From Nautiliaceae bacterium (GTDB taxonomy: Bacteria; Campylobacterota; Campylobacteria; Campylobacterales; Nautiliaceae), in assembly GCA_027035735.1 (NCBI GenBank), contig JALVUH010000114.1, forward strand, positions 1-6,787: a stretch of DNA of 6,787 nucleotides, given 5' to 3'. The position numbers and the translations under genes were made by a program. Below the pieces are notes generated by a model. The model searched no databases, was not told the origin of the DNA, and was given only the letters and a program-made list of their open reading frames with translations. Below are positions 1 to 5,226 of this stretch, piece by piece (position 1 is the stretch's first letter; each line of letters opens with the position of its first letter).

Positions 1-86
1 TGGTACCGGCGGTGGGACTCGAACCCACATGAGCTAGGCTCACCGGATTTTGAGTCCGGCGCGTCTACCAGTTCCGCCACGCCGGC
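1..86 (-). tRNA. tRNA-Leu, anticodon CAA
   Basis: This is a class II tRNA read on the minus strand that decodes the leucine codon TTG. The acceptor stem GCCGGCG (86 to 80) pairs with CGCCGGT (11 to 5), with a G-U first pair. The discriminator base is A (position 4) and the CCA end is genomically encoded (3 to 1). The anticodon stem CCGGA/TCCGG encloses the loop CTCAAAA, giving anticodon CAA at 52-50. A long variable arm with stem TGAGC/GCTCA is the class II feature expected of leucine tRNAs. The T arm is GTGGG-TTCGAGT-CCCAC. The gene is 65% GC (56 of 86 bases), far above its surroundings. It lies downstream of the HU gene on the same strand and appears to have its own promoter. Confidence 0.97.
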
Positions 87-94
87 ATAGATTA

Positions 95-119
95 GGGAAT
101 GAAATTATAATTCATTCCC
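95..119. repeat. perfect inverted repeat, 9-bp arms, 7-base loop
   Basis: GGGAATGAA (95-103) is exactly complementary in reverse to TTCATTCCC (111-119), separated by a 7-base AT-only loop. It lies between the HU gene and tRNA-Leu. As RNA from the HU transcript it would form a stable stem, but the bases that follow on the minus strand (TAATCTATG) are not a U-run, so it is a poor intrinsic terminator. It could act as a 3'-end stabilising stem or processing signal for HU mRNA, or as an operator, because the tRNA promoter -10 sits in its loop. Confidence 0.7.
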
Positions 120-132
120 GATTAAAAATCAA
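104..132 (-). promoter_or_regulatory. sigma-70 type promoter for tRNA-Leu
   Basis: On the minus strand a perfect -10 box TATAAT (109 to 104) is preceded at 17 bp by TTGATT (132 to 127), a 4/6 match to the -35 consensus. Transcription would start near position 97, about ten bases before the mature tRNA 5' end at 86, which suits a short leader removed by RNase P. The -35 box abuts the HU stop codon. The -10 lies within the loop of the inverted repeat at 95-119. The assignment is by consensus and position only. Confidence 0.6.
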
Positions 133-134
133 GT
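122..134 (-). repeat. 13-bp direct repeat, copy 1 (tRNA promoter -35 region)
   Basis: On the minus strand this reads ACTTGATTTTTAA, identical to the block at 459-471 and in the same orientation. It covers the TTGATT -35 box of the tRNA-Leu promoter and overlaps the last base of the HU stop codon by one position. The identity is seen directly; a shared regulatory meaning is inference. Confidence 0.6.
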
Positions 135-412
135 TATTTTTTATTAACAAGTTCTTTAAGTTGTTTACCTACTTTAAATTTAACAGATTTAGTTTCAGGG
201 ATTTTTACTTCTTTACCAGTTCCTGGTACTCTTGCAACTCTTGGAGCTCTTGTTACTACTTCAAAGCTACCAAATCCAATAAAGCTTACTTTTTCTCCAT
301 TTTTTAAAGCTTCTTCAATTGTTTCAATTGTAGCATTAATTACTTCATTTACATCTTTTTTGCTAAGACCTGTTTTTTCTGCTACTTTTGCAATAAGTTC
401 TGTTTTTTTCAT
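134..412 (-). CDS. hup: HU family DNA-binding protein
   Basis: This is a small, basic, nucleoid-associated protein that binds and bends DNA as a dimer. It has 92 residues, close to the usual 90 of HU. The N-terminal helices carry 'KKTELIAKVAEKTGLSKKD', followed by the core 'FIGFGSFEV' (44-52) and the DNA-binding beta arm 'RAPRVARVPGTGK' (55-67). The intercalating proline is at residue 63, the canonical place. The arm has 'ARVP' where E. coli-type HU has 'GRNP'; from memory Campylobacter HU also reads this way. The ATG at 412 is chosen because AAGGAGG lies four bases upstream; an in-frame TTG at 436 would extend it by eight residues, but those would run through the ribosome binding site. A promoter is visible at 440-469. 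No neighbouring gene suggests the IHF heterodimer, and one HU gene commonly serves these species. Confidence 0.95.
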   Translation of the reverse strand: MKKTELIAKVAEKTGLSKKDVNEVINATIETIEEALKNGEKVSFIGFGSFEVVTRAPRVARVPGTGKEVKIPETKSVKFKVGKQLKELVNKK

Positions 413-416
413 TTTT

Positions 417-423
417 CCTCCTT
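417..423 (-). promoter_or_regulatory. strong ribosome binding site of HU, decides the start
   Basis: On the minus strand AAGGAGG (423 to 417) stands four bases before the ATG at 412. It is a full match to the anti-Shine-Dalgarno end of 16S rRNA and the strongest site in the window, in keeping with an abundant protein. It rules out the upstream in-frame TTG at 436 as the main start. Confidence 0.85.
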
Positions 424-439
424 TTTTGGCATTCAAAAA

Positions 440-469
440 ATTTTACTCTTTTTTTAATTTAAAAATCAA
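440..469 (-). promoter_or_regulatory. sigma-70 type promoter for HU
   Basis: On the minus strand TAAAAT (445 to 440) fits a -10 box (5/6), with TTGATT (469 to 464) 18 bp upstream as a -35 box. The start of transcription would fall near 433, giving a leader of about 20 bases that contains the ribosome binding site. The -35 region shares a 13-bp identical block with that of the tRNA-Leu promoter. It is predicted from consensus only. Confidence 0.5.
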
Positions 470-471
470 GT
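459..471 (-). repeat. 13-bp direct repeat, copy 2 (HU promoter -35 region)
   Basis: This is the same 13 bases as 122-134, ACTTGATTTTTAA on the minus strand, here covering the TTGATT -35 box of the HU promoter. The distance to the -10 box differs from copy 1 by one base (18 versus 17 bp spacer). The block is AT-rich, so chance or a common promoter style is possible. Confidence 0.6.
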
Positions 472-486
472 GTTTATGGTTATTTT

Positions 487-495
487 TGTTATAAT
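487..495 (+). promoter_or_regulatory. extended -10 promoter of the six-gene operon
   Basis: TGTTATAAT (487-495) is a perfect TATAAT with the TG of an extended -10 element. No good -35 box is visible 16-18 bp upstream; only AT-rich sequence is present, as is usual for the main sigma factor promoters of Campylobacter and Helicobacter. Transcription would begin near 502, leaving a leader of about 14 bases with the site AAAGG (505-509) ahead of the ATG at 516. It is divergent from the HU promoter in the same 103-bp gap. Confidence 0.65.
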
Positions 496-515
496 TTTGT
501 TAAAAAAGGTAAAAG

Positions 516-962
516 ATGGAAGCTTGCGAATTACCTAGTGCATCAAATGCTAATAAAAAATTGTGTGATATTTTAAAAAATTCAAAGGTTATTGTGGTAG
601 TAGGACTTTCACCAAAAGAGCATAGAGCTTCAAATCAAGTTGCTAAATATATGCAAGAAGAGGGATATAAAATCATTCCTGTATATCCAAGAGAAGAAAC
701 AATTTTGGGCGAGAAAGTTTATAGAAGTTTAGATGAGATTGATTTTGAAGTAGATATAGTGGATATTTTTAGAAAAGGTGAAGATACTCCTCCAATAGTT
801 GAAAAAGCAGTTAAACTTCCTGGAATTAAATGTGTCTTCTTACAAGAGGGTGTAACAAATGAAAAATCAAAAAAGATAGCAGAAAATGCAGGAGTTTTTT
901 ATATAGAAGATAAATGTTTAATGGTAGAGCATAAAAGATGTAAAAATGAGGGACTTTTATGA
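516..962 (+). CDS. CoA-binding domain protein, YccU-like
   Basis: This is a single-domain cytoplasmic protein of 148 residues with a Rossmann-like CoA_binding fold (CoA_binding_2 family, E. coli YccU type, about 137 residues). The glycine-containing nucleotide loop 'VVVGLSPKEHRASNQVAKY' spans 27-45, followed by the strand 'KIIPVYP' (52-58), the 'LGEKVYRSLDEI' segment (64-75), 'VDIVDIFRK' (79-87) and the C-terminal 'KCLMVEHKR' (133-141), all typical of the family. Its exact role is unknown; the fold resembles the CoA-binding part of succinyl-CoA synthetase but has no catalytic domain. It heads the operon behind an extended -10 promoter and overlaps ilvA by ATGA. From memory the same pair is adjacent in Campylobacter jejuni, so the link with IlvA may be functional, but the sequence does not show how. 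The ATG at 516 is supported by AAAGG six bases upstream. Confidence 0.88.
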   Translation: MEACELPSASNANKKLCDILKNSKVIVVVGLSPKEHRASNQVAKYMQEEGYKIIPVYPREETILGEKVYRSLDEIDFEVDIVDIFRKGEDTPPIVEKAVKLPGIKCVFLQEGVTNEKSKKIAENAGVFYIEDKCLMVEHKRCKNEGLL

Positions 963-2167
963 TTCCTTTAGAAAATATTAAAAGAGCTCATGAAAGAGTT
1001 AAAAAAGTAATATATAAAACTCCTTTTGCATATGCTCCTATTTTGTCTCAAAAAGTTGGGAATGATATTTTTTTAAAGAAGGAAAATTTACAAATAACAG
1101 GAGCATTTAAATTAAGAGGTGCATTTAATAAAATAGCTTCCTTATCTGAAGATAAAAGAAAAAAAGGAGTAATTGCGGCAAGTGCTGGAAATCATGCTCA
1201 AGGTGTGGCATTTAGTGCAAATTATTTTAATATTCCTGCAATTATAGTAATGCCAGAAGCTACTCCTCTTACAAAAGTTCAAGGTGTAAAAGAGTATGGA
1301 GGTGAAGTTGTATTAGCTGGTAATAATTATGATGAGGCATATGAACATGCCATTAATTTAGCAAAAGAAAAAGAGCTTGAATTTATTCATCCATTTGCTG
1401 ATTATGAAGTAATGGCAGGTCAAGGTACAATTGCACTTGAGATGCTTGAGAGAGTTCCAGATTTAGATTATATAATTGTTCCAATAGGAGGAGGAGGACT
1501 TATAAGTGGAATTGCAAGTGCTGCAAAGCAGATAAATCCTCATATAAAAGTAATAGGAGTAACAGCAGCTGGAGCTCCTGCAATGAGACTTAGCTTTTTG
1601 AGTGGGAGTGTTCAAGATAGTGCTTATGTGAAAACAATTGCAGATGGAATTGCAGTAAGAGATACTTCTCCTGTTACTTTTGAAATTATAAAAGAAGTAG
1701 TTGATGATATAGTTGAAGTGGATGATGAAGAGATTGCAAATGCGATTTTGTTTTTGATGGAGAGACAAAAAGTTGTAGTAGAAGGAGCTGGAGCTGTTGG
1801 GATAGCGGCACTTTTACATCATAAAATTAAATTTGGTTCTCCTAAAAAAGTAGGAGTAGTGCTTAGTGGTGGAAATATTGATGTTACTATGATTAATTTG
1901 ATTATTGAAAAAGGTTTATTAAAATCTCATAGAAAAATGAAGCTTATAGTAACTCTTGTAGATAAACCAGGAAGTCTTATGAGGCTTACTGAAATTTTAG
2001 CTGAACAAAAGGCAAATATCGTATCAATTGGATATGATAGGACAGATTTGAATTTAGCAATTGGTGATGCGAATGTTTCTATTGCTCTTGAGACAAGAGG
2101 GCTTGAGCATCAAGAAGCAATTAAAAGAGCTTTATATAAAAATGGTTTTAGATTTGTAGTAGAATAA
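959..2167 (+). CDS. ilvA: threonine ammonia-lyase, short form with one ACT domain
   Basis: This is a PLP enzyme that deaminates L-threonine to 2-oxobutanoate, the first step of isoleucine synthesis, in the cytoplasm. It has 402 residues. The catalytic fold-type II domain spans about 1-320: the PLP lysine is K51 in 'GAFKLRGAF' (48-56), the substrate loop is 'SAGNHAQG' (75-82), the phosphate-binding glycines are 177-180, and 'SGGN' (303-306) contacts the PLP ring. A C-terminal ACT domain covers about 324-402, with 'DKPGSL' at 335-340 as its ligand-loop signature. E. coli IlvA has about 514 residues with two ACT-like repeats and catabolic TdcB has about 329 with none, so this intermediate form could be biosynthetic or catabolic; effector control by isoleucine or valine cannot be read off. 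The start overlaps the previous stop (ATGA), with GAGG seven bases upstream. Confidence 0.93.
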   Translation: MIPLENIKRAHERVKKVIYKTPFAYAPILSQKVGNDIFLKKENLQITGAFKLRGAFNKIASLSEDKRKKGVIAASAGNHAQGVAFSANYFNIPAIIVMPEATPLTKVQGVKEYGGEVVLAGNNYDEAYEHAINLAKEKELEFIHPFADYEVMAGQGTIALEMLERVPDLDYIIVPIGGGGLISGIASAAKQINPHIKVIGVTAAGAPAMRLSFLSGSVQDSAYVKTIADGIAVRDTSPVTFEIIKEVVDDIVEVDDEEIANAILFLMERQKVVVEGAGAVGIAALLHHKIKFGSPKKVGVVLSGGNIDVTMINLIIEKGLLKSHRKMKLIVTLVDKPGSLMRLTEILAEQKANIVSIGYDRTDLNLAIGDANVSIALETRGLEHQEAIKRALYKNGFRFVVE

Positions 2168-2179
2168 AAAGGAGAAAAT

Positions 2180-3598
2180 ATGAATAAAAATTATGAAGTT
2201 GTAATTGGGCTTGAAGTGCATGTTCAACTTAATACAAAATCAAAAATCTTTTGTAGTTGTCCTACATCTTTTGGAGATGAACCAAATACAAATACATGTC
2301 CTGTTTGTCTTGGGCTTCCAGGAGCACTTCCGGTTATGAATAAAGAAGCGGTAAAAAAAGCGGTAATGTTTGGTAAAGCTGTAAATGCTAAGATTAATAA
2401 AATTTCAACTTTTGAGAGAAAAAATTATTTTTATCCTGACCTTCCAAAAGGGTATCAAATAAGCCAATTTGTAGTTCCTATTGTTGAAAATGGAGAGATT
2501 ATCCTTGATAGTGGTAAAAAAATAGGAATTACAAGAGCTCACTTAGAAGAAGATGCAGGAAAAAATATTCATGAAGGTGATGTTAGTAAAGTTGATTTAA
2601 ATAGGGCTGGGACTCCTTTGCTTGAGATAGTTAGTGAGCCTGATATGAGAAGTAGTGATGAAGCGATAGAATATCTTAAAAAACTTCACGCAATTGTAAG
2701 ATATCTTGGAATTAGTGATGCGAATATGCAAGAAGGATCATTTCGTTGTGATGCAAATGTATCAGTAAGACCAAAAGGTCAAAAAGAGTTTGGAACAAGA
2801 GTGGAGATTAAAAATCTTAATTCATTTAGATTTATTAAACAAGCAATAGAGTATGAAATTGAAAGGCATATTGAAGCGTATGAGTATGATGAATATGAAG
2901 ATGAGGTAGTTCAAGAAACGAGACTTTTTGATACAAAATCGGGTGAAACAAAAAGTATGAGAGGAAAAGAAGAGTCAGCTGATTATAGATATTTTCCAGA
3001 GCCAGACTTACTTCCACTTGAAGTTCCAGATGAGTTTTTTGATATAGAAATTCCAGAACTTCCAGATGAAAAGAAAAAAAGATATATGGAAGAATTTAAA
3101 CTTAAAGAATATGATGCAGGAGTACTTACAGCTGAACCTGCTTTAGCTAAATTTTTTGAAGAAATGATTGAGCTTGGAGTAGAACCAGCTGCTGCAAATA
3201 GATGGCTTGCAATTGAGCTTCTTGGAAGACTTAATAAAGCTGGTATTTCTATAGAAAATTCACCAGTGCCAGCTAAAAAATTAGCTCTTATTGCTATTAG
3301 AGAAAAAGAAGCAGTAATTAGTGGAGCTGGTGGTAAGAAAGTGCTTGATTTATTGATGGAAGAAGATATTGAAGTTGACGAGGCTATTGAAAAACTTGGA
3401 CTTAAACAAGTAAGTGATGAAAGTGCAATTGAGAAAATGGTAGATGAAGTTTTAAGTGCAAATGAAGATAAAGTTGCTGAGTATAAAGCTGGAAAAGAAA
3501 AACTTTTTGGATTCTTTGTAGGACAAGTGATGAAAGCAAGTCGTGGTAAAGCAAATCCTCAAATTGTAAATAAAATCCTAAAAGAAAAATTGAAGTGA
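2180..3598 (+). CDS. gatB: Asp-tRNA(Asn)/Glu-tRNA(Gln) amidotransferase subunit B
   Basis: This is the tRNA-binding and kinase subunit of the GatCAB transamidosome. It activates Glu or Asp mischarged on tRNA(Gln) or tRNA(Asn) with ATP, and ammonia from GatA completes the amide. Its 472 residues match the family. The cradle domain opens with 'GLEVHVQL' (10-17), then the zinc ligands C25, C27, C40 and C43, 'YPDLPKGYQISQ' (85-96), 'HLEEDAGK' (121-128) and the family signature 'DLNRAGTPLLEI' (139-150). 'YFPEPDLLPL' (271-280) closes this part. The C-terminal helical/YqeY-type domain (about 325-472) ends with 'GQVMKASRGKANP' (448-460). All expected residues are present. AAAGGAG lies five bases before the ATG; the 12-base gap to ilvA is the only one in the operon. 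gatA and gatC are not in the window. Such organisms usually lack GlnRS or AsnRS, making it likely essential (family knowledge). Confidence 0.97.
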   Translation: MNKNYEVVIGLEVHVQLNTKSKIFCSCPTSFGDEPNTNTCPVCLGLPGALPVMNKEAVKKAVMFGKAVNAKINKISTFERKNYFYPDLPKGYQISQFVVPIVENGEIILDSGKKIGITRAHLEEDAGKNIHEGDVSKVDLNRAGTPLLEIVSEPDMRSSDEAIEYLKKLHAIVRYLGISDANMQEGSFRCDANVSVRPKGQKEFGTRVEIKNLNSFRFIKQAIEYEIERHIEAYEYDEYEDEVVQETRLFDTKSGETKSMRGKEESADYRYFPEPDLLPLEVPDEFFDIEIPELPDEKKKRYMEEFKLKEYDAGVLTAEPALAKFFEEMIELGVEPAAANRWLAIELLGRLNKAGISIENSPVPAKKLALIAIREKEAVISGAGGKKVLDLLMEEDIEVDEAIEKLGLKQVSDESAIEKMVDEVLSANEDKVAEYKAGKEKLFGFFVGQVMKASRGKANPQIVNKILKEKLK

Positions 3599-5226
3599 AG
3601 AAAGCTTTAAAAAAAACTTATACTACTTTTAAAGAACATACTCCTAAAAACGCAATAATCAAACTTCTTATTGCGTTTGCTTTTTATTTAGATTCAAACC
3701 AGACTTATAATAAAATTAAAAGATTTTTTTGGCGCTTGATGAATGATGATAATTTTATATATAAAAGATTTTTTGATGCTTTTATGTTTATTTTGGTTTT
3801 AATAAGTGTTGGAATTTTGCTTTATGATGTAAAATATGAAGTTCATCCTTTTTTTGAAGATTTTGATTATTATTTTATTACATCTGTATTTTTAATTGAA
3901 TATATTATTAGAGTTTGGGTTTATAATGATATTCATAAAATTATTATTCAAGAATATGAAGAATCTACATTTTTAGGTAGAAATTTTAGTTTATCAAAAG
4001 TTTTTAAAGAGGTAATTGCTAAAAAATGGGAATATATAAGAACTCCTTTTGCAATTATTGACTTTTTAGCAATACTTCCTGGATATAGACCTCTTAGGAT
4101 TTTTAGAATTTTTGTAATTTTTAGACTTTTTAAACTTATTAGATATGTAAGAAGTATTAACACTTTTATTGAAGTTTTAGCAAATAAAAAATTTGAATTA
4201 TTTATATTGCTTTTGGCAGTTACATTTGTAACTTTTATAGGTGGAGCTGTAATTTATGTATTTGAAGCTCACGACAATCCAAAAATACATACGCTTTTTG
4301 ATGCTATTTATTGGGCCTTAATTACTATCTCTACTGTGGGATATGGAGATATTACTCCTGTAACTCCTGAGGGTAGAGTATTAACTATGGTGCTGATTAT
4401 TTTTGGTATTGGATTTATCTCTTTTGCTACTTCAATTATTGCAACTGCTTTTACTGAGAAATTAGAAGAACTTAAATCTGAAAGAGTTGTTAGAGAAGCA
4501 AAATCAATGGAAAATATTTATTTAATTTGTGGATTTTCTAATGAAGCTGAAATTTTATGTGAAAAATTTAAAAAAGAAAATCAAGATTTTATTGTGGTAG
4601 ATTTAGATGAAGATAGAGTTAAAAGAGCTGTTTTTAGGGGTTATATTGCTATGAGAGGAGATGTTACAGATAAAGAGTTTTTGAAAAAACTAAATTTTGA
4701 TAATATCTCTAAAATATTTATTTTGACAAATGATGATATAGCAAATGCTTTTATGATTTTAAGTCTTAGATTTTTAAGCAAAGAAATTATAGCACTTGCA
4801 AATGATGAAAGAAATATTTCAAAGTTTCAAAAAGCAGGAGCCACTTATGTAGTAGTTCCAACAACTGTAACTGCTCTTTTGATGGCAGAGTATATTGGAC
4901 GACCGATTACCTTTGAAGTTATTGATGCTATTTTAACAGAGAAAAAAAATGCTGTTATTGATGAGATTATCGTAATTGAAAATTCAATTTTAGATGGAAA
5001 ATTAATAGGAGAGATTGATTTTGATAAATACAAACTTATTTTGTTTGGTGTTCTTAAAAAAAATGCTTCCACTTTACTTAATGAAACATTTAAATTAAGC
5101 AATAAGCATTTTTATTTTAATCCTCCTTTTGATTTGAAATTGGAAGCTGGAGATGTGATTGTGGTAATGGGATATAATGTAAGTGTAAATTATTTCAAAT
5201 ATTTGGTTGAAAGAAGTAGTGTATGA
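3595..5226 (+). CDS. six-TM voltage-sensor-type potassium channel with RCK domain
   Basis: This is an inner-membrane K+-selective channel of 543 residues. A 58-residue N-terminus with a short hydrophobic stretch (19-32) precedes S1 (about 59-77) and S2 (about 90-110). A charged 40-residue linker leads to S3 (about 150-163). S4 carries basic residues at every third position: R165, R168, R171, R177, K180, R183, R186. S5 (about 200-223), the pore helix, the K+ filter TVGYG (247-251) and S6 (about 261-286) follow. The cytoplasmic part is RCK_N (about 307-425) and RCK_C (about 453-540). The Rossmann loop is degenerate, 'ICGFSNEAE', lacking the GxGxxG glycines. The GTG start shares GTGA with the gatB stop and has no clear ribosome binding site, so it depends on coupling. 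It overlaps the next RCK gene by four bases. Ligand and direction of rectification cannot be told; kch or BK-like are the nearest descriptive names. Confidence 0.9.
   Translation: MKKALKKTYTTFKEHTPKNAIIKLLIAFAFYLDSNQTYNKIKRFFWRLMNDDNFIYKRFFDAFMFILVLISVGILLYDVKYEVHPFFEDFDYYFITSVFLIEYIIRVWVYNDIHKIIIQEYEESTFLGRNFSLSKVFKEVIAKKWEYIRTPFAIIDFLAILPGYRPLRIFRIFVIFRLFKLIRYVRSINTFIEVLANKKFELFILLLAVTFVTFIGGAVIYVFEAHDNPKIHTLFDAIYWALITISTVGYGDITPVTPEGRVLTMVLIIFGIGFISFATSIIATAFTEKLEELKSERVVREAKSMENIYLICGFSNEAEILCEKFKKENQDFIVVDLDEDRVKRAVFRGYIAMRGDVTDKEFLKKLNFDNISKIFILTNDDIANAFMILSLRFLSKEIIALANDERNISKFQKAGATYVVVPTTVTALLMAEYIGRPITFEVIDAILTEKKNAVIDEIIVIENSILDGKLIGEIDFDKYKLILFGVLKKNASTLLNETFKLSNKHFYFNPPFDLKLEAGDVIVVMGYNVSVNYFKYLVERSSV

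Noticed and set aside
95..119. Intrinsic terminator for HU
   Set aside because: The stem is good, but on the minus strand it is followed by TAATCTATG rather than a U-run, and the tRNA begins nine bases later, so it is listed as an inverted repeat only.
50..307. Open frame on the plus strand across the tRNA and HU
   Set aside because: It starts inside the tRNA, runs antisense to a clear HU gene, and its F/S/Y-rich product is typical of reverse-frame reading of AT-rich genes.
413..436. Longer HU reading frame starting at TTG 436 (eight extra residues)
   Set aside because: The extra codons run through the AAGGAGG site that serves the ATG at 412, the promoter places the RNA start near 433, and HU proteins begin at the MKKTEL-type N-terminus.
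1463..1768. Minus-strand open frame inside ilvA
   Set aside because: It is a shadow of the ilvA coding strand, with S/Y/N-rich, family-less product and no promoter or ribosome site.
2835..3017. Minus-strand open frame inside gatB
   Set aside because: This 60-codon shadow frame lies within a conserved gene and has no independent support.
3948..4163. Minus-strand open frame inside the channel gene
   Set aside because: It is antisense to the S2-S4 region and the apparent leucine-rich product mirrors the coding strand; there is no ribosome site.
3741..4506. Channel could be a voltage-gated sodium or calcium channel
   Set aside because: The filter TVGYG is the K+ signature, and the RCK domain belongs with K+ transport systems.
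4845..5102. Minus-strand open frame inside the channel RCK region
   Set aside because: It is a shadow frame overlapping conserved RCK sequence on the other strand.
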